Positions 17,837-27,097 are shown, counted from the stretch's first letter. The stretch: DNA of 64,000 bases from Pseudoalteromonas luteoviolacea S2607 (GCF_001625575.1 NZ_AUXV01000015.1:78836-142835), one strand, 5' to 3'. Made by a program: numbers and translations. Notes: generated by a model not told the origin, from the letters alone.

Positions 17837-18142
17837 AGGTAACCTAGTATAAACTTATAAGGCCCCTATTCTAGCGCCCTATATTGAAAACAGGTGTTAA
17901 TAATATATTATTTCTTTGGGCAAAAGAACAACTTAAAAGTTCCTTCGCTGTTATCTCAATGGGTCTGTAAATTGCTGCCGAGTCGTTAACTGCTTTTTTA
18001 AAGTCGACTGTTGGTCATTGTCAAACTGGATTTAAAGTGTGATATGTTTGTTTATACTAACCACGCTAAGGGGCCCTATTAGCAATACTAGCGTCACCAG
18101 AGTGAATTACGTCAATCTATTGGAACACATCAGTTTAAAAAT
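17837..18142. other. Divergent intergenic region, nothing recognised
   Basis: This region separates the divergent EEP and fatty acid hydroxylase genes. It is AT-rich, without a promoter I can place or any frame worth calling. Confidence 0.5.
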
Positions 18143-18868
18143 ATGGAACTTCTGACTCTGACCATTGTTATTACCGCCTTTTTGTGTGTTTTTACCTTGG
18201 AGGTGGTTGCGCCTGCATCAAAAAATGCCTGCGACCGTCGCTGGATGATACTGGCATCCTGTATTAGCCTATTTCAGTCAGTCACTGCGATTGTGGTAGG
18301 GTTTGTATTTATTGATGTATTTCAGGCAACCTCTCTCTTTAATCTAAAAACAGAGCATGTGCTCATTCAGGGTGGATTGGGGTTTTTACTTACCAGCTTT
18401 ATCGCTTACTGGTGGCACAGAGCCATGCATAAGTTTGATTTACTGTGGCGTATTTTTCATCAGCTCCACCACAGCCCTAGACGAATTGAAGCGCTAACTG
18501 CATTTTATTTACACCCTTTTGATGGCATAGCAGCGACATTTTTAAATGCGCTTTGTTGCTACTTGCTACTAGGTTTAGATGCCTATGGGACTGGAGTCAG
18601 TTTAATTATTGCTGCTTTGTACAACATTTACATTCATGCAGACCTAAAAACACCCTATTGGTTTGGCTATATTATACAAAGGCCTGAGATGCACAGGGTC
18701 CATCACAAACATATGCATCATGCTCAAAACTATGGCCTAGCAATTTGGGACATATTGTTTGGCACGTTTTCTAACCCTAAAACTTACGTCAAGGAAGTGG
18801 GCTTTGATCAGGCGAGAGAACGTAGGGTTTATGAAATGCTAAAAACCAAAGATGTATATAAGCAGTAG
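18143..18868 (+). CDS. Sterol desaturase/fatty acid hydroxylase family membrane protein
   Basis: 241 aa with four membrane segments (about 3-20, 34-57, 75-90, 125-160). It carries the full set of His motifs of this di-iron family: HRAMH (about 94-98), HQLHHS (about 107-112) and HRVHHKHMHH (about 190-199). Known relatives insert hydroxyl groups or double bonds into lipids or carotenoids at the inner membrane. The exact substrate cannot be told; bacterial members act on ornithine lipids, sphingolipid-like lipids or carotenoids. It is convergent with the small secreted protein gene downstream. Confidence 0.9.
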   Translation: MELLTLTIVITAFLCVFTLEVVAPASKNACDRRWMILASCISLFQSVTAIVVGFVFIDVFQATSLFNLKTEHVLIQGGLGFLLTSFIAYWWHRAMHKFDLLWRIFHQLHHSPRRIEALTAFYLHPFDGIAATFLNALCCYLLLGLDAYGTGVSLIIAALYNIYIHADLKTPYWFGYIIQRPEMHRVHHKHMHHAQNYGLAIWDILFGTFSNPKTYVKEVGFDQARERRVYEMLKTKDVYKQ

Positions 18869-18909
18869 CTTAATACCTTCTCAAAGACGATTGGCAAGCT
18901 ACAAACTGA

Positions 18910-19269
18910 TTAAAGTAAGCGAAAAGCAAAGCTGAGTTCATATGCTTTGGCTTCACAGGCAATATGCCCCTTTTTATTAGATATGAGACGATATTTGGAG
19001 CCTTGGATCATATCTTTGATTGCACTTTCAGGTATTCCTTCAGGGTAAACCTCAGTTATTTTAAGGTTGCTGAGTGTGTTATGTCCAATGTCTGCAATAA
19101 AAGTGACGTAGCCTTTTCTCTCATCAAAAGAGCGCGACTTTTCAAGTACAATCGAAGCTTGCTTCAAAACGAAAACCTCCACGTCTTTTGAACAGGGCCT
19201 ACAAGCTTCTGTGCTGAGACTCACAAATATCATTGTTAATAACGAAAACGTCAAAAGCCCTTGTTTCAA
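18910..19269 (-). CDS. Small secreted protein of unknown function
   Basis: 119 aa starting at TTG 19269, supported by a strong AAGGAG five bases upstream. A signal peptide covers residues 1-22 (LLTFSLLTMIFVSLSTEA). The mature protein starts CRPCSKD and has a third Cys near the C-terminus (HIACEAK). The pattern YVTFIADIGHNTLSNLKITEV suggests a small beta-sandwich. The family is not recognised. It could be a lipoprotein if the Cys after TEA is lipidated, but the box is poor. Confidence 0.65.
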   Translation of the reverse strand: MKQGLLTFSLLTMIFVSLSTEACRPCSKDVEVFVLKQASIVLEKSRSFDERKGYVTFIADIGHNTLSNLKITEVYPEGIPESAIKDMIQGSKYRLISNKKGHIACEAKAYELSFAFRLL

Positions 19270-19396
19270 ACTAACTCCTTTTGCAATTCTAAGCGATGAT
19301 TATTTTAGTGAAATATGTGTTTTGCGGTTTAGCAGGTTTAGTCACCAGATTTATTAGAACTTAGAACACATACTATCTCAATGTGGCACTCAATAA

Positions 19397-19624
19397 TTAT
19401 AATGAGACAATCACGTCACCAGTGTTTGCTAATGCGATTATCACGACTCCAATAAGGCCAATAACCAGGCCAATTAATTTAGCTTTAATGCCCTTTAATA
19501 CAGTACCGGAACTTTTGGTCCCATTACTTACTACAATTTGTAGTTTAACCTCTCCTTTTAATAGGATGTAGACTCCCAAAATAATCAATGCTAAGCCAAA
19601 TAAATCATCAATTCTTATATTCAT
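19397..19624 (-). CDS. Small membrane protein with two transmembrane segments
   Basis: 75 aa: DDLFGLALIILGVYILL (about 6-22) and KLIGLVIGLIGVVIIALA (about 49-66), joined by a polar loop and ending TGDVIVSL. No family is recognised. A decayed second copy of the same gene lies at 20133-20270, which indicates a local duplication. It follows the 19657-20064 gene by 32 bp on the same strand. Confidence 0.6.
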   Translation of the reverse strand: MNIRIDDLFGLALIILGVYILLKGEVKLQIVVSNGTKSSGTVLKGIKAKLIGLVIGLIGVVIIALANTGDVIVSL

Positions 19625-19656
19625 ATGTATAGCCCATCAAGTTGTTTCGATAGTCG

Positions 19657-20064
19657 TCAAAATGTCTCTCGACGAATCAGCTCCAATTCAGTAGGTAGAC
19701 TCAAGATACGCTCATGAATATCACAAAGGTCGCCTTTCCCAGTAATTTCAAGCAAGTAAGGATATTCTCGCTTTTTTTCCTCATGAAAACCTTCACCTGC
19801 GACAAAGTTCGGGAACAGTTTTATGCTCAGCTCATCGCCCCCTTGCCACAAGGCGTATTCTCCCCACCATCCACTTTGTCTATCGGAAAATTCAATAGAG
19901 AATGCATGTGCTAGCAGAGCTTTCAGCCGTTCGTAATTTGAGTCTTTCGTAACGTACAACAGCTCTTGAAATAGTGTACTAACCAACAAATTTCGCTCCC
20001 CTTTACTCACCAGAGCCCATAAATTTTCTGTTTTCACACAACTGTTTGGCGATATTCCGAACAC
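19657..20064 (-). CDS. Hypothetical cytoplasmic protein, start uncertain
   Basis: 135 aa from GTG 20064. The frame stays open upstream with protein-like sequence (LPKHAIWLQENGLIN) back to a TGA at about 20115, yet contains no ATG, GTG or TTG. So the N-terminus may have been lost, or a rare ATT start may be used. There is no signal peptide or membrane segment. WWGEYALWQGGDELSIKLFP and EYPYLLEITGKGDL read as a compact beta-rich domain, perhaps of the immunity-protein kind; that is only an impression. It lies between the intact and decayed copies of the small membrane protein gene. Confidence 0.5.
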   Translation of the reverse strand: MFGISPNSCVKTENLWALVSKGERNLLVSTLFQELLYVTKDSNYERLKALLAHAFSIEFSDRQSGWWGEYALWQGGDELSIKLFPNFVAGEGFHEEKKREYPYLLEITGKGDLCDIHERILSLPTELELIRRETF

Positions 20065-20132
20065 GTTTATTAAGCCATTTTCTTGTAGCCAAATAGCGTG
20101 TTTCGGTAAAACAATTCAGTAGCCCCCATTAA

Positions 20133-20270
20133 TCACAAAGAAAAAATAACATCTCCAGTCTTAAAAAATGCGACTATCGCTACGCCAATTACCAAACCAA
20201 CCTGTCTAGCTGCTATCGTCACAAAAGAGGCTAAGGTACTGCCACCTTAACCTCTAAATAAGAGCCTCAC
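20133..20270 (-). pseudogene. Decayed copy of the 75-aa membrane protein gene
   Basis: The minus strand ends in a frame reading VGLVIGVAIVAFFKTGDVIFSL then TGA. This aligns with IGLVIGLIGVVIIALANTGDVIVSL, the C-terminus of the gene at 19397-19624. Upstream, LLFRG matches ILLKGEV but is followed by an in-frame TAA, and EVKVAV appears in the next frame, so there is a frameshift. No start codon in a good context remains. Confidence 0.65.
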
Positions 20271-20296
20271 GAAATTTTGTGATACCTGGATTGCAA

Positions 20297-21136
20297 TTAC
20301 TTTAGGCCTTTCACAAGTGGCATGCCATTAGTGCCAACAGGTATATAAACCGTTGTATGATTTGGTGATTCAGCCATTTTAAGCTGGGCATTAATGGCCT
20401 CATGCTGTAAGTAATTTTCTGTCAACGTTGAGTTGATAATCTTTTGTGCTTGGGCAATACCTTTGGCTTCTTCAATACGTATTTCTGCATCTTTTTTGGC
20501 TATTTGCTTTTGCGTTTCTTTCTCAGAGAGCAATTGCTGAGCTGCAAGCTTTTTCTCAACCGCTTTTGCAACAATATCAGGATAGTTAATGTTGCCCACG
20601 ACAATATTTTTAACTTCAAAAGGGGTAGCATTTAAATAGGTTTGTAATTTTGTGGTGACTTCTTTTGCAATATCATCTCGACGAGCTTTTAACTCTCCAC
20701 TGTCAAACTTTTGCACCGCATTACGTACATATGTTCTGAATGTTTCCCTAACAAAGCGCTCATACCAATGCTCTCCACCATAATTTTCTACCACCGCTTT
20801 AACTGTGCCTGACCTAATTGAAACTACGGCATGAAAATCAAAAACGATATTTAAATCATCATTGGCTAAAATTCTAAATTTTTCAGTATAAGTATTCGGA
20901 CGCATATCTATATTGATTATTTCATTGCGTAATACAGACATACCATAGTTACTAGGCCCCTGAAGCGAGCCTTGATAACCGCCAGAACCGAACATTCTTG
21001 GCTTTTCATAAACGTACCCTTCATGCCCTGCAGGTGTACTTGGATTACTACAAGAGCCTAATCCAAAAAGGAGAAATAACCCAACGGCGGCAATACTAAA
21101 AATAGTTCCAATCGGAGCTGACTTCTTTGCAAACAT
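20297..21136 (-). CDS. SPFH/prohibitin-family membrane protein
   Basis: 279 aa. One N-terminal hydrophobic segment (about 9-27, ending LFGLGSC) is either a membrane anchor or a lipoprotein signal with Cys29. The SPFH/Band 7 domain covers about 38-200 (GHEGYVYEKPRMFGSGGYQG, NIDMRPNTYTEKFRILANDD, TTKLQTYLNATPFEVKNI). A charged helical part follows (KEKETQ-type, KKDAEIRIEEAKGIAQAQKI), typical of prohibitins and HflK/C-like proteins. Such proteins form ring-shaped membrane scaffolds or regulate membrane proteases. No protease or NfeD gene is adjacent, so its partner is unknown. Confidence 0.88.
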   Translation of the reverse strand: MFAKKSAPIGTIFSIAAVGLFLLFGLGSCSNPSTPAGHEGYVYEKPRMFGSGGYQGSLQGPSNYGMSVLRNEIINIDMRPNTYTEKFRILANDDLNIVFDFHAVVSIRSGTVKAVVENYGGEHWYERFVRETFRTYVRNAVQKFDSGELKARRDDIAKEVTTKLQTYLNATPFEVKNIVVGNINYPDIVAKAVEKKLAAQQLLSEKETQKQIAKKDAEIRIEEAKGIAQAQKIINSTLTENYLQHEAINAQLKMAESPNHTTVYIPVGTNGMPLVKGLK

Positions 21137-21359
21137 AATAAAATTTCATTAATCTTAAAAAGTTTATTTTACGTGTTACGCAGATAAATACAATTCGACT
21201 AAACGTTCTGAGACATTTAATGAGACCGATTAAAAAAACATCGGTCATGATTAAGTCAATAACCTAGTAGTTAGTCAATATCTCATATGTAAATTGATCT
21301 ATGCACGTCCTAAGCCAGCCATGTTAAGGCACTGTGCGCGCTTGCCATTAGCAACACTT

Positions 21360-21393
21360 TCGATGGTGAAGAGGTTTGGGTCTTCACCATCGA
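21360..21393 (-). terminator. Long hairpin after the collagen-like gene
   Basis: A perfect 13-bp stem (21360-21372 with 21381-21393) with an 8-nt loop lies 11 bp beyond the stop codon of the collagen-like gene. No T run follows on either strand, so it may stabilise the mRNA end or act as a Rho-assisted terminator. Confidence 0.55.
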
Positions 21394-21404
21394 CATGATT
21401 ACAA

Positions 21405-23240
21405 CTATCTAAACCACAACAAAGCCGAACGTGTACCGTTTGAATTTGTCCCATTACATAGACCTGAACCATTACCGCCAGCGTAATTACCTAATGCAAC
21501 CCAACAAGCTGCATTGTAGATGTTTCTTTGCCAGCCCACTACTGTGGGGTTTTTATACGCGACGTTCGAAACACAAGCTGGGTAATTTGCGTTGTAGTTG
21601 GTATAAGAAATGGAGCAATTAGGTACTATGTCACCATTGTCGTATTGCGCTTGTTGTTCCGTATACGCCCACGACCGCCTGATTATTTCTAGCTCGTTTT
21701 GCGTTAAGTTCAAGCCATATACACTCTTGCAATCAGACGCTGTGCAACCAACTTGCTCTCTGACTGATGAAAATGCAGATAAAACGCCTTTATACATACC
21801 CGTAGCACTTGGGTCATGCGGCGTGATATCAGGAAGGTCGTCATACTGACTCAAATAGGCCTTTCCACCCGGAGTCGATTTGGCATATGTGCCGATTAGT
21901 GTCCACCCCCCATCATCAGTGACCATGTCACAATACGTCTGAAATGGATCGACACCATTTTTCTCACCGTCAGGATCAATGGTATAAACACCAGAAGGTG
22001 ACGATGGATTATTGTCTAGTATTTCCTTACATGTAGCGCCTTGCGCACCAAATACCTTCTTATTTAAAGCGTCAATTTCTGCACGTTGCTGATTTACAAG
22101 CGCAACTAAACTGTCAATCTGAGCTTGTAGATTGCTTTGAGTGTTGGCATTTTGAGAGTCAGCGTAACCTTTGGTCACCAAGTGATTATACTGAATTGGT
22201 GGATGAGCAATGGCATTACCAATAACCTCTAATGCAGCTGCCGGAGCACTAGTACCAATCCCTACTTTAACTGTCGTTGTTACTTCACTTGCTCCATCAT
22301 TCCAGTGACTCGTGCCGGCTACGCCTTGTGGGCCTTGTGGACCTTGTAAGCCTTGAATTCCTTGGGGACCACGAACTCCTTGAATACCTTGCAGACCCAC
22401 TGCACCATCCAAACCTCGCTCACCCTGCGGCCCCTGAGCCCCCGCTATTCCTTGAAGTCCCTGCTCGCCCTGTAACCCTTGTAGACCTTGCTCTCCTTTA
22501 AACTCACGCCATGTTGCGCCATCACAAATTAAGATCTGATTTTGGCTTGTATCAAAGTACATAGCACCAGCATGATTAGCTACACAATTGACGGGGGCAG
22601 CTGACTTAGGTGTTAAGCGTAAAGCGCCTTGGATTTCGGTATTACCATTATTTGTATGTGGATAATCGGTCAAAATGGGGAATTGAATTAATGATACATC
22701 ATCAAAAAAAACGGTACTTGTAGATGAGCTAGTATTGGTCAACTCCACATGAACATTACTGCCAGAGTCAATTAAAGCTTGATGGCTTGCATTGATTGAA
22801 ATCGCCCCCATCACTGAGGTGAAACTTCCTTGGCTCGGCGTACCTGAGATTGCAATTGGTAAATAGCGGCCATTAACGCGCAACCCCGCGGCATAGCTAC
22901 CTAAAGGTGATAAATGGCTTTCCCCCACTGCAAAGTTAATGACGTACTGAGTATTTGCTTGAAGCGAAACGCCCAAATCTTGAGACAGTGTCTCTCCTTG
23001 TTCAGCAAACCCAACATTGCCAATCAGCGCCTCGTTTGTAAAATCGCCAATTGAAGGGTTGTAAATACCTGCCGCATTCGCCGCCACCCAATCATTTACA
23101 CTGCTCGATTTTTGGCTTTCATTTAAAATGTTATGTTCGAAATTTCCATTATTGATGAGTTCTTTTGCACTTACATGAGTTGAAAATAATGCAGTAGAGA
23201 TAAGCGAAAGAGCCCAACAGGGCTTTGCAATTGAATTCAT
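21405..23240 (-). CDS. Secreted collagen-like protein with fibrinogen-related C-terminal domain
   Basis: 611 aa from an ATG with AAGGAAAA upstream. Signal peptide 1-25. Residues 27-187 resemble a carbohydrate-binding jelly roll ([20 protein letters not shown]). Residues 224-247 ([20 protein letters not shown]) are of a type common in tail-fibre-like proteins. Residues 249-308 are 20 uninterrupted Gly-X-Y triplets, rich in Gln and Pro ([10 protein letters not shown]). Next come [15 protein letters not shown], a short coiled coil (357-397) and, from 403, a fibrinogen-related domain: [33 protein letters not shown], with several Cys. Such heads often bind acetylated sugars. A trimeric adhesin or lectin is the likeliest role. 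It is a single gene, with a gene-free kilobase upstream. Confidence 0.85.
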   Translation of the reverse strand: MNSIAKPCWALSLISTALFSTHVSAKELINNGNFEHNILNESQKSSSVNDWVAANAAGIYNPSIGDFTNEALIGNVGFAEQGETLSQDLGVSLQANTQYVINFAVGESHLSPLGSYAAGLRVNGRYLPIAISGTPSQGSFTSVMGAISINASHQALIDSGSNVHVELTNTSSSTSTVFFDDVSLIQFPILTDYPHTNNGNTEIQGALRLTPKSAAPVNCVANHAGAMYFDTSQNQILICDGATWREFKGEQGLQGLQGEQGLQGIAGAQGPQGERGLDGAVGLQGIQGVRGPQGIQGLQGPQGPQGVAGTSHWNDGASEVTTTVKVGIGTSAPAAALEVIGNAIAHPPIQYNHLVTKGYADSQNANTQSNLQAQIDSLVALVNQQRAEIDALNKKVFGAQGATCKEILDNNPSSPSGVYTIDPDGEKNGVDPFQTYCDMVTDDGGWTLIGTYAKSTPGGKAYLSQYDDLPDITPHDPSATGMYKGVLSAFSSVREQVGCTASDCKSVYGLNLTQNELEIIRRSWAYTEQQAQYDNGDIVPNCSISYTNYNANYPACVSNVAYKNPTVVGWQRNIYNAACWVALGNYAGGNGSGLCNGTNSNGTRSALLWFR

Positions 23241-23784
23241 AACTTAATTTTCCTTTGAGGCAGTTACAGGGGCTTAAATGCACTTGTATAAGTCGCAACA
23301 TTTTAACTCCTTATTTAAAAAACACCATTAACCATTATGAGAAAATAGGATAATATTAAATAAATAATAACATCCCCCTTTTAATAACATTTATCTACAA
23401 CCACACCAACAACAAAGACAAAGGTTTAAAATCAAATTAACTAAAACCTTAAAGGTGTCGCACAGCTCACATGCAGCCAAACTAGTCGCTTGCCGGCTTC
23501 ATAAAGCGCGATTCAGCATGCATTGTTCCAATTAGAACACTACTAATAAAAATCTCGAAAATTAAAAACAACAAAACGTTTATTATAAAATTAATATCAT
23601 CGAAATTTTATTTAACACCACAAACATCCTAAAAAAGAGTACCCCCCTCCACAAACTCTTTTAATTATAGCAACAACCTCATCGAAAACTGAGTAAAAAT
23701 TCTATTCCCCCCTATCATTTCGGGGAGGAAACGCTCTAATAAAAATATCACCCCATCTATATATTCATTCTAAAAAAATACACA

Positions 23785-23851
23785 GCGCCCTTCTCAAGTT
23801 CTGACTTGAGCAATCGAATTAAGAGGCCTAAAAACAATGAGTTTTTGGGCG
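23785..23851. other. Structured segment, possible small RNA or leader
   Basis: Hairpin 1: CTCAAGT (23793-23799) pairs with ACTTGAG (23804-23810) around TCTG. Hairpin 2: CCTAAAAAC (23827-23835) pairs with GTTTTTGGG (23841-23849), with one G-T pair. The flanks CGCCC (23786-23790) and GGGCG (23847-23851) can also pair, competing with hairpin 2. The strand is not decided. Confidence 0.35.
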
Positions 23852-24137
23852 TCGCTCTACCTAACATGCGCTTAAAGAAAGATTAAATTAACATTTGTTA
23901 ATTTCACACATACTAAAGAGCTAAAGTAAAAATGATTTCAAGACCAATAAAAATGCCTTAAAAATTGATAACAACAGGCTTTACTGATAACTTACCCCTC
24001 AAAAGCAAAGTGGGTTAGAACTCCAAAGATGTTAACGCGGAAAAACAATTTACTATAGCGCAACAAAATTAATGCACACCAAGCTCAGAACGATGCTTGG
24101 AACAACATTTATTTCATTTAATAAATATGACTATGCT

Positions 24138-24163
24138 GAATACAAGGCTGTATTCCCTTTTTT
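24138..24163 (+). terminator. Intrinsic terminator without a visible gene
   Basis: GAATACA (24138-24144) pairs with TGTATTC (24149-24155) around AGGC, followed by CC and six T (24158-24163). No plus-strand gene precedes it for more than 900 bp, so it may end an untranslated transcript. Confidence 0.5.
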
Positions 24164-24223
24164 ACTCCAATATAGAAAGATTAAAACTAGCTTCTCTATT
24201 GGAAACGAAAAAATTTAATTTTT

Positions 24224-24229
24224 TATACT
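24224..24229 (+). promoter_or_regulatory. Probable -10 box of the NTF2-like gene
   Basis: TATACT lies 39 bp upstream of the ATG at 24268, with TTGGAA (24199-24204) 19 bp before it as a poor -35. AAGGAG at 24255-24260 is the ribosome binding site. Confidence 0.4.
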
Positions 24230-24267
24230 AAAGTGCGTGTTTAATTTAATTAATAAGGAGAAATTTA

Positions 24268-24780
24268 ATGAAAAAGTTAATCGCCCTATCAATAGTTGCG
24301 GCTTGTCTTAGCACCTTTGCTGCCAATGCGGATTCTATTTCTACTGTTGAAGTAGAAGCAGCTCAAAAAGGCTGGGGAGAAGGCATTGTAAAAATAGGAA
24401 AAGCAAAAGACCCACGCGCAGCAGCAGTAAAACACTTAGAAGAGTTTTATGCCTTTGGCCAAGGTCAAGTTCTGTTCAAGCCAACTTTAGCGTCGGTTGA
24501 CCAGTTTCGTGGTACTAAAAAGGAAGCATTATCTTATTTTGTAGGTCAAGATCTCGCTGAAGACAAAGGGTTTGCATTGGCACCATACACAAAAGTACGC
24601 TGGGAAAACGAAGGGATCATTACCGACGGTAATTCTGCGATGTCGATGGGTAATTACTACTTCACTAAAACGAATGGTGAAGAGATAAAAGTAGAGTATT
24701 CATTCGGATATATTAAAGGGAAAGATGGTAAGCTAAAAATCAACTTACACCATTCCTCATTACCATTTAACCTTCAATAA
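24268..24780 (+). CDS. Periplasmic NTF2/SnoaL-like protein
   Basis: 170 aa with a signal peptide (MKKLIALSIVAACLSTFAANA, 1-21) and a strong ribosome binding site. The mature protein begins VEVEAAQKGWGEGIVKIGKA and contains VLFKPTLASVDQFRGTKKEALSYF and MGNYYFTKTNGEEIKVEYSF, ending KINLHHSSLPF. This is a conserved family of marine gammaproteobacteria, often mislabelled as phosphoribosyl-AMP cyclohydrolase. Its layout of a helix followed by a curved sheet matches NTF2-like proteins. The two His near the C-terminus may bind a ligand. Function is unknown. A hairpin (24790-24796 with 24108 as its numbering continues at 24808-24814) follows the stop but lacks a T run. Confidence 0.75.
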   Translation: MKKLIALSIVAACLSTFAANADSISTVEVEAAQKGWGEGIVKIGKAKDPRAAAVKHLEEFYAFGQGQVLFKPTLASVDQFRGTKKEALSYFVGQDLAEDKGFALAPYTKVRWENEGIITDGNSAMSMGNYYFTKTNGEEIKVEYSFGYIKGKDGKLKINLHHSSLPFNLQ

Positions 24781-24971
24781 GGTTAATAATATAGCGTAGC
24801 TAGGCTGCGCTATAAAAAATACAAAAAAATTAAATATAAATATCGCCCGAATCATATCAACTTTGCCACATACCAGTTTTTAACCAAATAGTGTTACTAA
24901 AACTTAGAAAATATATTGCTAGACTATATACTGTAATTCTCTGCAGGCTTAGAGATAAAGAAGAGCAAGTT

Positions 24972-25514
24972 ATGTCGCAATTATCACACTTTGAACTTTT
25001 GGCGAAATATAATTTATGGATGAATAAAAAGATCTACGAAGCTGCTGCCACACTACCAGAATCGGCGCTATCGATGGATCGTGGTGCATTCTTTGGCTCA
25101 ATTATATCTACCCTAAATCATATCCTTGTTGGCGATACCATTTGGCTTAAACGATTTGCAAAACACCCTACTCCATTGGCTTCTCTCAACTATATGAAGT
25201 GTATTGAGTACCCAAAAGCGCTTGATCAAGTAATATATTCTCACTTTGACGATTTAGTACAAGCTCGCAACAAAATGGACAGTCTCATTGAAGAATTTGC
25301 TTCAGAGCTTACGCATGAAATGCTCAACGCGACTTTAGCTTATCAAAACACAACGGGAGCGCACTTTAACAAAAATTTTGGATACTTAGTTCAGCACTTT
25401 TTCAATCATCAAACACACCATCGGGGTCAGGTGTCTGCGCTACTCCATCAAGCGGGTGTAAACATTGGTGACACTGATTTATTGCTTTTGATCCCTGAAC
25501 AATCGCCAACATAA
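24972..25514 (+). CDS. DinB family protein
   Basis: 180 aa from ATG 24972; a longer frame starts at 24891, but the conserved domain begins at MSQLSHFELLAKYNLWMNKK. The DinB four-helix bundle is visible, with metal-binding His in STLNHILVGDTIWL, and in FFNHQTHHRGQV near the C-terminus, the family signature. Relatives include thiol-dependent S-transferases (bacillithiol, mycothiol, glutathione) and proteins induced by DNA damage. The thiol partner cannot be read from sequence. It stands between the NTF2-like gene and dbpA, in the same direction, with separate spacing. Confidence 0.88.
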   Translation: MSQLSHFELLAKYNLWMNKKIYEAAATLPESALSMDRGAFFGSIISTLNHILVGDTIWLKRFAKHPTPLASLNYMKCIEYPKALDQVIYSHFDDLVQARNKMDSLIEEFASELTHEMLNATLAYQNTTGAHFNKNFGYLVQHFFNHQTHHRGQVSALLHQAGVNIGDTDLLLLIPEQSPT

Positions 25515-25618
25515 ACCGTTTTGAATTTTACTTTCCCTCAAGTAAAAAACGACAACTGAAGATTGTAAGGGCTCGCTTTAATTTAACTGGCGCAAAGATA
25601 CTCAGTCTCCAGCGCGCA

Positions 25619-25627
25619 TGTTATAAT
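25619..25627 (+). promoter_or_regulatory. Extended -10 promoter element of dbpA
   Basis: TGTTATAAT is a perfect extended -10 (TGnTATAAT) 20 bp before the first possible start codon at 25648. No good -35 lies 17 bp upstream (TACTCA), as expected for an extended -10 promoter. The short leader implies a start very close to the ATG. Confidence 0.6.
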
Positions 25628-25647
25628 CCGCTTTTATTTCACAAAAG

Positions 25648-27048
25648 ATGATATTTGTTTTGTCACAGCCGCTATTTTCAACTTTACCACTTTCGAACGC
25701 CCTATTGGACAACCTTGATTCTCTTGGCTATACCGCCATGACTGAAATCCAAGCTCAGACACTGCCCAAAATTTTGACCGGCGTTGACCTTATCGGACAA
25801 GGAAAAACAGGCTCAGGAAAGACCGCTGCATTTTCTCTAGGCTTGTTGCATAACCTCAATGTTAAGCGCTTTCGTGTGCAAGCTTTGGTTGTTTGCCCCA
25901 CTCGTGAGCTTGCAGATCAAGTTGCGGTAGAAATACGAAAACTTGCGCGTGCAATTCATAATATCAAAGTGTTAGCGCTATGTGGTGGCGCACCAATGGG
26001 GCCTCAAATTGGTTCATTGGAGCACGGTGCTCATATCATCGTCGGAACGCCTGGACGAATCGAAGAGCACTTACGAAAAGGTCGACTGTGTCTTGATGAA
26101 GTAAATACATTTGTCCTTGATGAAGCTGACAGGATGCTCGAAATGGGCTTCGAGGACTCAATACAATGTATCTTAGAGCACTGTCCCCGCAACCGCCAAA
26201 ACTTACTTTTTAGCGCGACATACCCGCCAAAAATTGAACAACTGGCAAAGCACATTATGGACAATGCTGAAAAAGTTACGGTGACTGCCACACACGATCA
26301 TGCTTCCATTGAGCAATACTTTTATGAAGTAGAGAGTAATGATGTACGCTTGGATGCCGCACAAAAGCTTCTATTACAGTTCCAGCCTAGCTCTGCCGTT
26401 GTATTTTGTAATACCAAAGCAGAATGTCAAACAGTATGCGATAGCCTCAAACAACTTGGTTTCGACAGTGCCGCATTGCATGGTGACTTGGAACAAAAAG
26501 ACAGAGACCGCACCCTAGTGCGTTTTGCCAACAAAAGTTTAACCATTTTAGTTGCGACCGATGTTGCAGCAAGGGGTATCGATGTCGACCATGTCGATAT
26601 GGTGCTTAACTATCATATTGCTCATGACCCAGAAGTACATGTTCACCGTGTCGGTCGAACTGGCCGTGCTGGTAATAAAGGCGTCGCGTGTTCACTGATG
26701 AGCTATAAAGAGTCTCACAAGGTTAATGCATTAGAGGACTATTTAGATAAGCGCATTGAGCCAAATAATTTACCCGCTGACGATGTCCTTAACAATCAAA
26801 TTACGCGCGCTCCGATGGTAACCTTACAAATTGATGGCGGGAAGAAAGCAAAGCTTAGACCTGGTGATATATTAGGCGCACTCACAGCGGACAAAACTAT
26901 CTCAGGTACTCAGATCGGTAAGATCAAAGTAACGGCAATGACTTCATATGTTGCAGTAGAGAGAAAGATAGCAAACGAAGCGCTAAAAATGATAACTGAA
27001 GGCAAAATGAAGGGCCGTAATTTTAGAGCGAGAAAAGCCACGCAATAA
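25648..27048 (+). CDS. dbpA: ATP-dependent RNA helicase DbpA (DEAD-box)
   Basis: 466 aa. DEAD-box motifs are in order: Q-motif (YTAMTEIQAQTLP), motif I GKTGSGKT (52-59), Ia PTRELADQV, GG, TPGR, motif II DEAD (158-161), motif III SAT, motif IV VFCNTKAECQ, motif V TDVAARGIDVD, and motif VI HRVGRTGRAG. The C-terminal 75 residues (VTLQIDGGKKAKLRPGDILG, VERKIANEALKMI, MKGRNFRARKA) are the DbpA RNA-binding domain, which in E. coli recognises hairpin 92 of 23S rRNA and helps assembly of the 50S subunit. This domain separates DbpA from SrmB/RhlE. It is a single gene with an extended -10 promoter and its own terminator. Confidence 0.96.
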   Translation: MIFVLSQPLFSTLPLSNALLDNLDSLGYTAMTEIQAQTLPKILTGVDLIGQGKTGSGKTAAFSLGLLHNLNVKRFRVQALVVCPTRELADQVAVEIRKLARAIHNIKVLALCGGAPMGPQIGSLEHGAHIIVGTPGRIEEHLRKGRLCLDEVNTFVLDEADRMLEMGFEDSIQCILEHCPRNRQNLLFSATYPPKIEQLAKHIMDNAEKVTVTATHDHASIEQYFYEVESNDVRLDAAQKLLLQFQPSSAVVFCNTKAECQTVCDSLKQLGFDSAALHGDLEQKDRDRTLVRFANKSLTILVATDVAARGIDVDHVDMVLNYHIAHDPEVHVHRVGRTGRAGNKGVACSLMSYKESHKVNALEDYLDKRIEPNNLPADDVLNNQITRAPMVTLQIDGGKKAKLRPGDILGALTADKTISGTQIGKIKVTAMTSYVAVERKIANEALKMITEGKMKGRNFRARKATQ

Positions 27049-27064
27049 TGGAATAAACATCACC

Positions 27065-27097
27065 GCATAGTGATCAGCTTCAGATCACTATGCTTTT
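27065..27097 (+). terminator. Terminator of dbpA
   Basis: A perfect 11-bp stem (27065-27075 with 27083-27093), a 7-nt loop, then TTTT. It lies 16 bp after the dbpA stop. The next gene is convergent. Confidence 0.75.

Larger units (their letters stand above)
23241..24267. other. About 1 kb AT-rich gene-free region
   Basis: No frame here looks like a gene. It holds the upstream region of the collagen-like gene (minus strand), a structured segment (23785-23851), a plus-strand terminator-like hairpin (24138-24163) with no gene before it, and the promoter of the gene at 24268. It is unusually long for this window, where most gaps are under 450 bp. Confidence 0.6.

Noticed and set aside
22320..22500. 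Short repeated sequence that could be taken for a repeat array
   Set aside because: These are Gly-X-Y codons of the collagen-like gene, not a CRISPR or mobile repeat.
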